64,000 nt of DNA from Limnobacter sp. (GTDB lineage Bacteria; Pseudomonadota; Gammaproteobacteria; Burkholderiales; Burkholderiaceae_B): the NCBI GenBank assembly GCA_029866125.1, contig JARWZZ010000019.1, positions 124,001-188,000 on the forward strand, in the 5' to 3' direction. Below, piece by piece: positions 37,858-46,690 of the stretch. A model generated the notes under the pieces. That model saw nothing but the letters and a program-made list of their open reading frames with translations. It was not told the DNA's origin and did no database searches. Every line of letters starts with the position of its first letter. The stretch's first letter is position 1. A program made the translations under genes and the position numbers.

Positions 37858-37901
37858 GGTTGTCAATTAAGCGACACCTATAAAACCGCTCCCCATGGGA
37901 T

Positions 37902-37939
37902 AAAAACCCCGTTCAGCGCACAGGCTGGCGGGGTTTTTT
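37902..37939 (+). terminator. rho-independent terminator after pntB
   Basis: A5-CCCC-G (37902-37911) pairs with C-GGGG-T6 (37929-37939) around a 17-base loop, 45 bases after the pntB stop. The GC stem with flanking A and T tracts fits an intrinsic terminator for the pnt operon and may also work in the other direction. Confidence 0.85.
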
Positions 37940-37973
37940 ATTTATTGTAATCTATGATTTTGAGCTGATTCAT

Positions 37974-37989
37974 TAGGGTGGCAACCCTA
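37974..37989. promoter_or_regulatory. short inverted repeat upstream of the cytochrome c peroxidase gene
   Basis: TAGGGT (37974-37979) and ACCCTA (37984-37989) form a perfect 6-bp inverted repeat with a 4-base centre, 57 bases before the peroxidase start. It could be an operator or part of a leader hairpin. Nothing else is recognised in the 188-base gap besides the pntB terminator. Confidence 0.3.
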
Positions 37990-38045
37990 TACAGGGATGT
38001 CAAAGTTAACCCAAATTCCGAAGAATAAGGACTCGTTTACTTCGG

Positions 38046-39131
38046 ATGATGTGTGACCCCATGCCTAAATATCTATCTGCTTCAAGTGTATTGACCACCT
38101 TATTGCTCACTTTGGGTTTCTCATCGCTTGCAAAAGCTGATAACCCTATTGACTCCAAACCGCCCAAATACACAGCAGCAGATGGGGTATGGCGACTCAA
38201 AGCCCCAGATATTCCCAAGGACAATCAACCCACCAAAGCCCGAGTTGCGTTGGGTGAAAAGCTATTCTTCGACCCACGACTATCCCGTCAAGGCAATATG
38301 TCCTGCGCCACCTGCCATAACCCTTCATTGGGTTGGTCTGATGGCCTTAAAACAGCAGTGGGCCACAACGGCAACGTGCTGCGCAGGGCTACTCCGTCCA
38401 TCGTCAACTCCGCATACAGCAAGATTCTGATGTGGGATGGTCGCCACCCTTCGCTCGAATCACAGGCCATGGGGCCTATGGAAGCCGAGGAAGAAATGAA
38501 CAGCGACTTTGACACAGTCTTCAAATTCATCAAATCCAGCCCTGAATATGTACAAATGTTTGAAAAAGCCTATCCTTCTGAAGGGGTCAGCAAAGGCAGC
38601 ATCTCAAAAGCCTTGGCCAATTTTCAGCGCACAGTGATTGTCAAAAACTCGCCATTTGACCATTGGCTGGCTGGTGATCGGGATGCCATCACCATGGCAG
38701 AGTGGAGGGGCTTTCAACTTTTCAAAGGCAAGGCTGAATGTGTGGCCTGTCATTCTGCCCCCAACTTTTCTGACGATGGTTTTCACAATATTGGCCTTAA
38801 ACAATGGGCAGAGCCCCAAGCAGACCTTGGGCGCTTCAATGTGCGTAAGGTCAAGGTGAATCAGGGGGCTTTTAAAACCACTTCACTGCGCGGAATTGCT
38901 GAAACAGCGCCATTTTTCCATGATGGTTCTGCTGCCACTTTGATGGATGTGGTGGAGCATTATTCCCGAGGGGGTGATGTCAAAACCAACCTTTCGCCCA
39001 ACCTGAAAACACTGGACCTCACTCAAACTGAAAAAGAGGATTTGGTGGCTTTCTTGAAAGCGTTGTCACCGAAGTCCACCGCAAAAAAGGTGCCCTCTCT
39101 CCCAACTACTCAAGCCTTCAAAGCTGAGTAA
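38046..39131 (+). CDS. di-heme cytochrome c peroxidase (CcpA/MauG family)
   Basis: Periplasmic enzyme reducing hydrogen peroxide with electrons from small c-type cytochromes or cupredoxins. The 361-residue protein has a signal peptide cut after SLAKA (about residue 31), first heme site Cys87-x2-Cys90-His91 (CATCH) and second site Cys232-x2-Cys235-His236 (CVACH). [25 protein letters not shown] and [21 protein letters not shown] are family blocks. The start is uncertain: ATG 38046 or 38061, neither with a good ribosome site. It is followed by a chemoreceptor, a cupredoxin and a cytochrome c, which suggests a peroxide or redox-responsive module with its own electron donors. Confidence 0.93.
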   Translation: MMCDPMPKYLSASSVLTTLLLTLGFSSLAKADNPIDSKPPKYTAADGVWRLKAPDIPKDNQPTKARVALGEKLFFDPRLSRQGNMSCATCHNPSLGWSDGLKTAVGHNGNVLRRATPSIVNSAYSKILMWDGRHPSLESQAMGPMEAEEEMNSDFDTVFKFIKSSPEYVQMFEKAYPSEGVSKGSISKALANFQRTVIVKNSPFDHWLAGDRDAITMAEWRGFQLFKGKAECVACHSAPNFSDDGFHNIGLKQWAEPQADLGRFNVRKVKVNQGAFKTTSLRGIAETAPFFHDGSAATLMDVVEHYSRGGDVKTNLSPNLKTLDLTQTEKEDLVAFLKALSPKSTAKKVPSLPTTQAFKAE

Positions 39132-39145
39132 AAGGTAAGCATGTC

Positions 39146-40744
39146 ATGGGGATTCTAAAAAAACTAATCCTGCAGGCAGTGCTTAGCGGGGTGGTACTTT
39201 TGACGCTGACGGGTCTGGGTGGATGGTGGTTGAAACTTGCCCTGGATGACTTCTCGGAAGTTAATTCTCAAGGGCTTAGCCAACTGGACTTGGCGAGCAA
39301 AACCATGCAGGTTTTCTCACAGGTGGAGCTCAGCTTGTTCAATGCCGTTTATGCGGAAGACCCTGTTGTGGCAAGGTCTTCGGCCGTGGAGGTTGTAAAA
39401 ATCAGTTCCGAATTGGAAGAGCTTTTTCAGCAATCCCGAGAGTACCCGTTTGCACAACCTGAGCTTGATGCCTTGCTTGTTCAGCACGAAAAAATGACTC
39501 CTCTTCGCATGCAAGTGGTCATTAAGTCACGCAAGGGGCAGAGGGCCGAAGCACTCGAAACTTTTAAGACTTTGCGCTCAGATCTCACCTCCATTAAAGG
39601 TTCTGCCCTTGCTTACCGAGATGCGGTGCAAACAGGCATCAACGCCAAGAAAAGTGAAATTGAGCATCAATTGACTCAGTTACTCATTGTGTCGGCAGTG
39701 GCGATGACCCTCTTATTGGTTCTTCAAGGCCTGGGTGTATGGCTGAATGCGCGCTCGATAGTCAGCAGGCTTCAATTTGTAAAAAAGTGGACCACTGAAA
39801 TTTCAAATGGCCACTTGGAGAATAAGTCCCTCGATGCTTTGGGTCGTGATGAGGTGGGTCAAATGGCCAAAAGTCTAGAGGCTGCTGTTCAGCGATTAAG
39901 CTCTACGATTCACGATGTCACTGGTCAATGCGTCACGCTGGACAGGGCCTCTAGCCAGGTGTCATTGGTGTCCAACACGATTGAGTCCAATGCCGAGCAA
40001 TTGTTGTCACAGGCGGGGTCTATGAACGCTATCTTTGCCTCACTTCAAAGTGCGTCCAACTCCACCATGCACCTGCTGTCCAGTGCGGGTCAAACGGTGT
40101 CGGACAGCAAAGTGCAGATTGACCAGTCGGGCGAGTTGTTGCAAACATTGTCCTCACAAACACAGCAGCTTCAAACCGAAATGTCACGTTGTAATCAGCG
40201 TGCTGAGTCTTTGCAAAAGTCGATTGAGCGGGTAGCTGGCTTCAGTGACGAAATTTCTAAAATATCAGGTCAAACCAATCTGCTTGCGCTGAATGCAGCC
40301 ATTGAGGCGGCACGCGCGGGTGACCAAGGTCGCGGCTTTGCGGTGGTTGCAGATGAAGTCAGGCGCCTAGCAGAGTCAAGCCACAAAGCCACCCAGCACA
40401 TTGATGGCCTCATCAAAGAGATCGCCGAAGGCATGCGGAACACCATGGACTCCTTGGGTGGGGCCCAAAGCTTTCTGTCCCGTTTTGCTGAGGTTGCAGT
40501 GCAGGTTGAGGTCAACGGCCAATCTTTGAAAAATAAAAATGACCGGGTGGTGCAAACCTTCGAAGAGGTGACCTCATCCAACCAGTCTTGCCTGTCACAA
40601 GTGTCAGATATTCATGCCAGCGTGATCGCCATGCAAGAGTTGCTGACGCAAACCGCACAACTTAAAAATGACCTCCAAACAGTGAGCCAGCACACCCTTC
40701 TATCGATGGAAGTGCTCAAACAATCCGTGTCGAACTACAGCTAA
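39146..40744 (+). CDS. methyl-accepting chemotaxis protein
   Basis: 532-residue transmembrane chemoreceptor. TM1 at about residues 5-30 and TM2 at about 180-200 flank a periplasmic four-helix-type sensor domain without heme-binding motif; a HAMP segment follows, then a long signalling domain with the hairpin tip [37 protein letters not shown] near residues 373-411. No C-terminal NWETF-type pentapeptide for CheR is seen. It starts 14 bases after the peroxidase stop, so it is probably cotranscribed with peroxidase and redox proteins. The ligand is unknown; a redox or peroxide-linked signal is inferred from context. Confidence 0.92.
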   Translation: MGILKKLILQAVLSGVVLLTLTGLGGWWLKLALDDFSEVNSQGLSQLDLASKTMQVFSQVELSLFNAVYAEDPVVARSSAVEVVKISSELEELFQQSREYPFAQPELDALLVQHEKMTPLRMQVVIKSRKGQRAEALETFKTLRSDLTSIKGSALAYRDAVQTGINAKKSEIEHQLTQLLIVSAVAMTLLLVLQGLGVWLNARSIVSRLQFVKKWTTEISNGHLENKSLDALGRDEVGQMAKSLEAAVQRLSSTIHDVTGQCVTLDRASSQVSLVSNTIESNAEQLLSQAGSMNAIFASLQSASNSTMHLLSSAGQTVSDSKVQIDQSGELLQTLSSQTQQLQTEMSRCNQRAESLQKSIERVAGFSDEISKISGQTNLLALNAAIEAARAGDQGRGFAVVADEVRRLAESSHKATQHIDGLIKEIAEGMRNTMDSLGGAQSFLSRFAEVAVQVEVNGQSLKNKNDRVVQTFEEVTSSNQSCLSQVSDIHASVIAMQELLTQTAQLKNDLQTVSQHTLLSMEVLKQSVSNYS

Positions 40745-40785
40745 TTGCTTTGAACAAAATTTCGAACCCCAACAAGGAATCTGAT

Positions 40786-41112
40786 ATGAAAACTTACCGC
40801 ACCCAATACATTTTGTTTGCCTGGATGGCACTTTTTGCTGCACCTCAAGCGTTTAGCGCAGAGCATGTGGTGGAGCAGAAGCAAAAAAAGTTTACCGTCC
40901 CGCAATTGGATGTCAAAGTGGGGGACAGTGTTCAGTTCAAAAACTCCGATGAAATCAACCACAACGTGTTTTCATTGTCAGACTCCAAAACCTTTGACTT
41001 GGGTTCCTACCCCAAAGGTCAAACAAGGTCCGTGGTGTTCGATAAGCCGGGCGAGGTGGAGGTGGAATGTGCCATTCACCCCGACATGAAAATGAAGGTC
41101 AAGGTCAAGTGA
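40786..41112 (+). CDS. plastocyanin-like periplasmic cupredoxin
   Basis: 108-residue protein with a signal peptide (cut near AFSAEH) and a single type 1 copper domain. Ligands can be read as His in EINHNVFS and the cluster Cys-x2-His-x2-Met in VECAIHPDMKM near the C-terminus. Such proteins carry electrons to peroxidases or oxidases. ATG 40786 has GGAA upstream; a longer reading from TTG 40750 is rejected because it puts residues before the signal. Its stop overlaps the start of the cytochrome gene (TGATG). Confidence 0.85.
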   Translation: MKTYRTQYILFAWMALFAAPQAFSAEHVVEQKQKKFTVPQLDVKVGDSVQFKNSDEINHNVFSLSDSKTFDLGSYPKGQTRSVVFDKPGEVEVECAIHPDMKMKVKVK

Positions 41113-41519
41113 TGGCCAACTATCCCAATGCGTCACAGCCCATCCGCGTTCTTGTGTCGCTGGCACTGCTATGCGCTGCAAGCTGGGGGCATGCAGCGGA
41201 CCATGCGGCGTTGCCTAAATTCCCTCCCAAAACCACAGCGGAAGCCGGGTTAATTCGAGGTGAATCAGTTTATAAAAGGTATTGCGTACTGTGCCACGGC
41301 GTGGAGGCGGATGGCAAAGGCAGGGCGGCTAAACAGTACGACCCCAAACCTGCAGATTTAACTCGCAGCCCGTTCCCGCCTGCATACAAAGAAATGATTA
41401 TCAAGCGGGGCGGGGAAGCAGTTGGGCGTTCCAAGTTTATGCCACCGTGGGATCAGGAGCTTACCTCCGAGCAAGTCGGTGATTTGCTTCTTTTCCTAGA
41501 GTCAATCAAAGTCAATTGA
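41112..41519 (+). CDS. small periplasmic c-type cytochrome
   Basis: 135-residue monoheme cytochrome with a signal peptide (hydrophobic to about residue 30, cut after SWGHA), a heme site CVLCH and the axial Met probably in SKFMPPWDQELTSEQ. This is the cytochrome_C class I pattern. It starts within the stop codon of the cupredoxin gene (TGATG), so both are made together and probably supply electrons to the nearby peroxidase. Function in that chain is inferred from context. Confidence 0.88.
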   Translation: MANYPNASQPIRVLVSLALLCAASWGHAADHAALPKFPPKTTAEAGLIRGESVYKRYCVLCHGVEADGKGRAAKQYDPKPADLTRSPFPPAYKEMIIKRGGEAVGRSKFMPPWDQELTSEQVGDLLLFLESIKVN

Positions 41520-41529
41520 CACGGCTCAG

Positions 41530-42441
41530 TTAAATACCTGCGGAAAGCCTGAGGTAGTGAACAACCGTCGAGGGTTGTTCCATGGGCAAAAAGTGGGATG
41601 TTTTGGGCAGTATCTCGATGTGTGAATGCGGCAAATTATTCTGGATACGTGCATGGGAAATAGCTGGGAAAGTAGACCCTTTCTCTGCCGCTAAAATATG
41701 GATAGGGGTTTGATTCAACACAGCCGAGTTTTTAAGCCAGCGCAGGGCGTTGGGTTCGGTGTGCATAAAGCTTAAAGATTCCCAATTGGGCGGGCAGGCC
41801 AACTCCACGGCATCATCTTGCGCTTCAATAAAACCGTGCTCTACATACGCCTTTAACCACACATCGGGCCAAGTTGAAAATGCCCTTTTACTGCGGTAGT
41901 TGTCATAGGCTTCTTGGCGGGAGGCAAATACCGCTTTTCTGCGCTTCGCAGCGGCTGCCATGCTCATTTTGTCGGCCACGCCCAACAACCGTGCGGCGCG
42001 CAAAACAAGGCCAAAGCTGAAAGGTAATAAAACAGGCTCCACCAACACAAGGCCCTTGACCTTTTCTGGCCGCCTTACCGCCGCCGCCAAACTGGTGGTT
42101 GCACCAATCGAATGGCCTGCAAGCCACATGGGTTCAGGCGACGCATCCAGCAAAGCCACCAAATCCCGGTAAAAAGTTTTCCAGCCCTGAAATGTATGGG
42201 TTTTTGCAGCATGCCGACTTTCGCCATGACCGCGCATGTCCCATGCATGGACATCAAAATGCTTGGCCAAATCGGCCAGCATAGGCTCGTAGGTTCGTGC
42301 GTGAAAGCCAGTGGCATGGGCCCAGTGCAAGCGGGGTTTGGAGGGGGTTTCTGATCCTGTCCAGTTGAACACGCTTAACACTTCACCGTCGTGCGTAGCA
42401 AATTTGTATTTGTTTGGGCTCACTTGGCTCACTGTGCTCAC
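41530..42441 (-). CDS. alpha/beta fold hydrolase
   Basis: 303-residue hydrolase with the nucleophile elbow AGHSIGATTSLAAA (Ser in GHSIG), an oxyanion HATGFHARTYEPM region and the catalytic His in LPKTSHFLPMEQP near the C-terminus. The family is broad (esterase, lactonase, haloperoxidase-like), so no substrate is given. The only start that leaves a full fold is GTG at 42441, inside a 13-bp tandem repeat; the repeat carries stop codons just upstream in this frame. It lies downstream of queA in the same direction, and converges with the cytochrome gene. Confidence 0.85.
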   Translation of the reverse strand: MSTVSQVSPNKYKFATHDGEVLSVFNWTGSETPSKPRLHWAHATGFHARTYEPMLADLAKHFDVHAWDMRGHGESRHAAKTHTFQGWKTFYRDLVALLDASPEPMWLAGHSIGATTSLAAAVRRPEKVKGLVLVEPVLLPFSFGLVLRAARLLGVADKMSMAAAAKRRKAVFASRQEAYDNYRSKRAFSTWPDVWLKAYVEHGFIEAQDDAVELACPPNWESLSFMHTEPNALRWLKNSAVLNQTPIHILAAEKGSTFPAISHARIQNNLPHSHIEILPKTSHFLPMEQPSTVVHYLRLSAGI

Positions 42442-42514
42442 TGTATTAAATCACTGTACCAACTCACTGTATCAACTCACTGTATCAACTCACTGTCCCA
42501 ACTTACTGTCCCAG
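42428..42514. repeat. six tandem 13-bp units between queA and the alpha/beta hydrolase
   Basis: Consensus CTCACTGTATCAA. Units at 42437-42449, 42450-42462, 42463-42475, 42476-42488, 42489-42501 and 42502-42514, preceded by a partial copy from 42428. Two central copies are identical. The array spans from just after the queA stop into the GTG start and first codons of the hydrolase gene, so it forms that gene's translation start region. Confidence 0.9.
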
Positions 42515-42515
42515 C

Positions 42516-43622
42516 TTAATGAGTGAGCTCACCATGTTGGATCCGGATCTGTTCCAACCACATGGCATCACCGTAGCTGAAAAATCGGTAGTTTTGAGCC
42601 ACAGCGTGTTTGTAGGCCTCAAAAATTCGGTCCTTGCCTGCAAAGGCTGACACAAGCATCAACAAGGTGCTTTTGGGCAAGTGGAAGTTGGTGATCAAGC
42701 AGTCTACGACTTTAAACACGAAGCCCGGTTTAATGAATATCTGTGTGTCACCAGAATGTCCGTTCTGTACAAAATCCTCAGCACGATTTAAACCCAGTGG
42801 CGTATTCAAGTCGCAACCCGTCTCAGACGCCCAAGCTTCAAGCGCCCGCAGGGAAGTGGTGCCCACCGCCACAATTCGCCCCCCGCTGCGTTTGGCCTCA
42901 ATCAAAGACTGGATCAGCCCGCCACTTAAACTGTAACGTTCGCTGTGCATCACATGCTGGCTGATGTCATCGGTTTTAACCGGCAAGAACGTGCCTGCAC
43001 CCACATGCAACGTCAGGTTGAGCAATTTCACCCCACTGGCTTGCACTTGCGAAAGTAAATCATCCGTGAAATGAAGTCCGGCTGTAGGCGCAGCCACTGC
43101 GCCTGGTTCTTTGGCAAAAACGGTTTGGTAGCGTTCGTCATCCTCTTGACCTGCTGCATGCTCAATGTAGGGCGGCAAGGGCAGTTGGCCGTGTTGCTCC
43201 AACAATTCATGCAGGCTACAGCAGGGGGTTTGGTCCTCCTGCAGCAGCTCAAGTTCGTACATCATGTCGTGCTTGGCCAAAACACGCGCTTTCGCAACCC
43301 CAGCCAAAATCACATTCGTACCGGGTTTGGGGGATTTGCTGGCGCGAATCATCGCAGTGAATTTGCGGTCATCCAGAATGCGTTCCAGCATGACTTCGAT
43401 TTTTCCACCCGACTCTTTTTGCCCGGCAAGCCGCGCTTTCAGCACGCGCGTGTCATTGACCACCAGCACATCATTGGGCTTTAGCAAATTCAAAATATGG
43501 GGGAAGCGATGGTCCTCAATCGGGTCATTGCAAACCAGCAAGCGCGATTGACCACGTGCAGCAGGCGGATGCTGCGCAATTAATTCTTGGGGGAGTTCAA
43601 AGTCGAAGTCAGAAAGCTTCAT
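42516..43622 (-). CDS. queA: S-adenosylmethionine:tRNA ribosyltransferase-isomerase
   Basis: Converts preQ1 in tRNA to epoxyqueuosine using the ribosyl part of SAM. 368 residues starting MKLSDFDFELPQELIAQHP, with the family blocks VVNDTRVLKARL, GAVAAPTAGLHFT, HVGAGTFLPVK and TTSLRALE. The frame is open upstream through the tRNA-Leu gene, but Met 43622 matches the family start. In relatives queA is followed by tgt, yajC and secDF; here yajC-secDF is about 25 kb away and tgt is not in the window. A tandem repeat starts right after its stop. Confidence 0.95.
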   Translation of the reverse strand: MKLSDFDFELPQELIAQHPPAARGQSRLLVCNDPIEDHRFPHILNLLKPNDVLVVNDTRVLKARLAGQKESGGKIEVMLERILDDRKFTAMIRASKSPKPGTNVILAGVAKARVLAKHDMMYELELLQEDQTPCCSLHELLEQHGQLPLPPYIEHAAGQEDDERYQTVFAKEPGAVAAPTAGLHFTDDLLSQVQASGVKLLNLTLHVGAGTFLPVKTDDISQHVMHSERYSLSGGLIQSLIEAKRSGGRIVAVGTTSLRALEAWASETGCDLNTPLGLNRAEDFVQNGHSGDTQIFIKPGFVFKVVDCLITNFHLPKSTLLMLVSAFAGKDRIFEAYKHAVAQNYRFFSYGDAMWLEQIRIQHGELTH

Positions 43623-43697
43623 GGGAATTCTGTATTGAAGCCTTGTCGAAGCCTTGTCGTTTACTACATGCATGCACCACCCACAAAAAACAAGGAG

Positions 43698-43784
43698 TGG
43701 TGCCGAGGGAGGGAATCGAACCCTCACGATATCTCTACCACTGGATTTTGAGTCCAGCGCGTCTACCAATTCCGCCACCTCGGC
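43698..43784 (-). tRNA. tRNA-Leu (anticodon CAA)
   Basis: Read on the minus strand, the 87-base gene begins GCCGAGGTGG and ends CCTCGGCACCA with the CCA encoded. The acceptor stem GCCGAGG/CCTCGGC pairs fully, the T-arm has GGGTTCGATTCCC, the anticodon loop is CTCAAAA between CTGGA and TCCAG, and a long variable arm of class II tRNAs is present. The anticodon CAA reads UUG leucine codons. Confidence 0.97.
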
Positions 43785-43794
43785 AAGGACGCAG

Positions 43795-43823
43795 ATTATG
43801 GCAAACAACGATTTTAATTACAA
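43795..43823 (-). promoter_or_regulatory. sigma70-type promoter of tRNA-Leu
   Basis: On the minus strand TTGTAA (43818-43823) and CATAAT (43795-43800) are spaced by exactly 17 bases, and the -10 ends 10 bases before the tRNA 5' end. This is a good match for a stable-RNA promoter. Confidence 0.65.
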
Positions 43824-43918
43824 GCCCCTTTTTGAAAAAAAACCAAAAAAGGTGTGAATTTTTTAAAGCGACCTGTGTGGGGGTGGTTTGAATTGTCGGA
43901 ATTACAAATACTTACAGC

Positions 43919-45634
43919 ATGTCTCAACCTCTTCTGCAATTGCTACCTATGTCACTGAAATGGAAATGGTTATTGACCGCATTTTTAACCCAGCTTTTTG
44001 TCGGGGGGGTCTTTATATCCATTCATTATCACCATCTGGGTGAGGTGGCCGACGTGCGTTTGCTCAAGTCGTTTGAACAGATTGAGCAAGACGTCAAAAA
44101 TCGAACTCTGATTAAAAGTGGTGGCCCCAGCGACAAGTTTTTGCAAAATTTGGGTCGACAAATTTACCTGCAATATGCCCCCACAGCCCTTGCAATCAAT
44201 GATGGCAAGCAAGAAGTGGTGCGCATGGGCGGCGAGCGGGATTTCGGCCAACTAAAAAGCGCCACCCCAGGCGCCTTGATGTCTGCCAAAGGTTTGTTCG
44301 TCAAAACTTTTCAGTTTGACAACCAACGCTACCAGTTTTGGGTGGTGATGGACAAAGCGGAGGTGTACCACGAGCGTGACCGCAGCGTGCTTTTTGTGGC
44401 CCAAGTGTTACTTTTATCCGCAGTTGCGTCCAGCTTGATGCTGTTGGGCCTCAGTCATACACTCACCTCACGGCTATTCCGCTTAAGGGACAAAGCCATG
44501 GCCCTGCAGACTGGGCAAACCGGTGTGCGTATGGAAATTTCCGGTCGGGACGAAATTACAGTCCTTGGGCGGGCATTCAACGAAATGGCTGATTCGATTG
44601 AGTCCCACATCAACACCCTCAATGATACAAACGAGCAAATTGTGTCCGAGCGTAACCGCATGGACAGTTTACTTTCCTCCATCAGCACGGGCATTGCGTA
44701 CCTGGACGACAAGTTTGAGCTGGTTTATGTCAACAAAGCCTTTGGGCAAATGCTAAACACCGCTTGGCCCAGCCCGGCAGACAGTGACATGTCTGCACTG
44801 TTGGTGAATGCCGGTTTGGTGAAAGAGCAAAGAATTATCCTCAATGAGCTGATCCGCGAGCACATACACCGCAGGCAGTTGCCGGTGGATTTGGATTTTG
44901 AAAACCACAAAACCCTTCGTTTTCGCTTTCAAATTCAAGACGACGAAGTGCTGGGCGTCCACGGCATTGTGTTGGTAGAAGACGTAAGTTTGCATAAAAA
45001 CGTACAAGATTTGCGCCAAGAAGTAGAGCGTGACCCACTCACCTCCACCCTGAACCGGCGCGGATTTGACCTGGCTTTGGAAAACCGCGTGTCCCGATTG
45101 ATGCCCGGCGAAAGCCTTGGGCTGCTGTTTTTGGATTTGGACGGGTTTAAGTTGGTCAATGACAACCTGGGTCACAAGGCGGGCGACCAAGTGCTGCGTT
45201 GCGCAGCCCAGTTACTCAACAGCGCCTGTCGCACCGTGGATGTGGTGGCCCGCTTGGGCGGGGATGAGTTTGCTGTGATCGTTGCGCGCGCATCCACCAA
45301 TTTGCTTGAAAACATGGCAGAACGAATCGTCAAAGCCTTTGAGCGAGAGCCGCTGTTCAAGCGCATGCTAGAAAACCATTCTTTGAAAGTGAGCAGCAGC
45401 ATTGGTTGCGCCATTTACCCCATTCATGCAGAGACCGCCGCCGCCTTGGTTGAAGAAAGCGATCGCCAAATGTACGAAGCCAAGCACGCGGGTAAAAACT
45501 GCTACCGAATTGCAGAATCGCCCAAAGCCAAAACCCCAGCTAAGCCTGTTGTGCAGTCCGAGCAGCCCAAGCACGCCCAAGCGCATGTTCTGGAAAGCCC
45601 CACTGGAGTGGTCGTAGACCCTTCGGTATCCTAA
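43919..45634 (+). CDS. membrane-bound diguanylate cyclase (HAMP-PAS-GGDEF)
   Basis: 571-residue sensor enzyme. TM1 at about residues 15-35 and TM2 at about 160-180 bracket a periplasmic domain; then HAMP (SRLFRLRDKAMALQTGQTG), a PAS-like segment (MDSLLSSISTGIAYLDDKFELVYVN) and a GGDEF domain from DPLTSTLNRRGF. The active site GGDEF is intact at residues 447-451 and the inhibitory I-site RTVD lies five residues before, so it should make cyclic di-GMP with product feedback. There is no EAL domain. The tail (after NCYRIAE) is Pro/Lys-rich. The start ATG has no good ribosome site; Met11 is an alternative. Signal unknown. Confidence 0.93.
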   Translation: MSQPLLQLLPMSLKWKWLLTAFLTQLFVGGVFISIHYHHLGEVADVRLLKSFEQIEQDVKNRTLIKSGGPSDKFLQNLGRQIYLQYAPTALAINDGKQEVVRMGGERDFGQLKSATPGALMSAKGLFVKTFQFDNQRYQFWVVMDKAEVYHERDRSVLFVAQVLLLSAVASSLMLLGLSHTLTSRLFRLRDKAMALQTGQTGVRMEISGRDEITVLGRAFNEMADSIESHINTLNDTNEQIVSERNRMDSLLSSISTGIAYLDDKFELVYVNKAFGQMLNTAWPSPADSDMSALLVNAGLVKEQRIILNELIREHIHRRQLPVDLDFENHKTLRFRFQIQDDEVLGVHGIVLVEDVSLHKNVQDLRQEVERDPLTSTLNRRGFDLALENRVSRLMPGESLGLLFLDLDGFKLVNDNLGHKAGDQVLRCAAQLLNSACRTVDVVARLGGDEFAVIVARASTNLLENMAERIVKAFEREPLFKRMLENHSLKVSSSIGCAIYPIHAETAAALVEESDRQMYEAKHAGKNCYRIAESPKAKTPAKPVVQSEQPKHAQAHVLESPTGVVVDPSVS

Positions 45635-45668
45635 ACGGATTCTCCACCGCTTTTAGGATTTGCTATTC

Positions 45669-46598
45669 ATGAATATTGTTTGGCTTGAAGCAGACAGCTT
45701 GATTGTGCCTTTGCCGCGCCCGTCGTTTCCACATCAGTGGACCGAACACCCTTACACCACCGCTGTTGACACAGCCTCCCGCATTGCCGATGCGGACATT
45801 GTCATCCTCAATAAAGTCAAATTAGGCGAGGAAGAACTGGCCCATGCACCCAAGCTGAAGTTGGTGGCCATTACCGCAACTGGCATGGACAATGTGGACG
45901 TCAAGGCTTGTAAAGCGCGGGGTATTGAGGTCAAAAATGTGGTCAATTATGGCCCCCAGTCCGTGGCTGAGCACGCTTTTGCATGCCTGTTGCAACTGGT
46001 CAGGCGTGTACCTGAATGGCAAGCCAAGGTGCATGATGGCAGTTGGAGTGAGTCCCGCTTTTTCTGCATGCACACTTACCCCATGCGCAGTTTGAACGAA
46101 ATGACCCTGGGTATTTTGGGTAGCGGTGCAATTGGCCAAACCTTGGCGGGTTACGGCCGTGGTTTCGGCATGAAAGTGCTACAAATTGAGCGGCGCGGCG
46201 CAGCCACTGTGCGTGAAGGCTATGTGGCCTTTGAAGAGGGCTTTGCCACCTGCGATGCCATCAGCTTGCATTGCCCATTGAATGACGACACCCGGGGCCT
46301 TGTTTCCGATGAAGTGTTGGGCATGATGAAGCCTGGCAGCATCCTGATTAACACAGCCCGGGGCGCTTTGGTGCAATTCGACGCCTTGAGGCGTGCCCTT
46401 GAAAGTGGCCATTTGCACGGCGCAGCATTGGATGTGTTGGAGAAGGAACCCCCACCCAAAGATCACCCGATGATTCAGTGGCAACACCCTCGCTGTATTG
46501 TTACTCCGCACATCGCTTGGGGTACCCATCAATCTCAAAGCAATATGGCTCGCTTGGTGTTGAAAAACCTGGAGAATTTTGTGTCTCCTGTTGTTTGA
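45669..46598 (+). CDS. D-2-hydroxyacid dehydrogenase (glycerate dehydrogenase-like)
   Basis: 309-residue NAD(P)-dependent enzyme that interconverts 2-oxo acids such as hydroxypyruvate or glyoxylate and the D-2-hydroxyacid. The Rossmann motif LGSGAIGQTLAGYGRGFG is near residue 145; catalytic Arg is in NTARGALVQ, Glu in DVLEKEPP, and His in VTPHIAWGTHQS. ATG 45669 is chosen over an in-frame upstream start because the protein then begins at the first beta strand. A hairpin terminator, part of the rhlE leader, follows it. Confidence 0.93.
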   Translation: MNIVWLEADSLIVPLPRPSFPHQWTEHPYTTAVDTASRIADADIVILNKVKLGEEELAHAPKLKLVAITATGMDNVDVKACKARGIEVKNVVNYGPQSVAEHAFACLLQLVRRVPEWQAKVHDGSWSESRFFCMHTYPMRSLNEMTLGILGSGAIGQTLAGYGRGFGMKVLQIERRGAATVREGYVAFEEGFATCDAISLHCPLNDDTRGLVSDEVLGMMKPGSILINTARGALVQFDALRRALESGHLHGAALDVLEKEPPPKDHPMIQWQHPRCIVTPHIAWGTHQSQSNMARLVLKNLENFVSPVV

Positions 46599-46611
46599 AA
46601 CGAACAGATCG

Positions 46612-46690
46612 TGCCCCTAACTGGGGCATTACTCAAAATTCGAATAAATGCCCGTTTTTTATAGACAATTTAGGCTTAGAATGCGGGCAT
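46612..46690 (+). promoter_or_regulatory. attenuator-like leader of rhlE with four mutually complementary segments
   Basis: Segment 1 TGCCCC (46612-46617), segment 2 GGGGCAT (46623-46629), segment 3 ATGCCCG (46648-46654) and segment 4 CGGGCAT (46684-46690) can pair 1:2, 2:3 or 3:4. Pair 2:3 makes a terminator with a T-run; pair 3:4 covers the rhlE start codon (46689-46691). Mutually exclusive folds are the hallmark of an attenuator, but no function is shown. Confidence 0.45.
46624..46660 (+). terminator. rho-independent terminator between the hydroxyacid dehydrogenase and rhlE
   Basis: GGGCATT (46624-46630) pairs with AATGCCC (46647-46653) around a 16-base loop and is followed by six T (46655-46660). 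It ends transcripts from the dehydrogenase and could also control rhlE. Confidence 0.6.

Noticed and set aside
43623..43808. Upstream extension of the queA reading frame
   Set aside because: It runs through the tRNA-Leu gene; the family start is at 43622.
43826..43852. A/T-rich inverted repeat CCTTTTT/AAAAAAGG before the diguanylate cyclase gene
   Set aside because: Low-complexity A/T tract without GC stem; not a convincing terminator.
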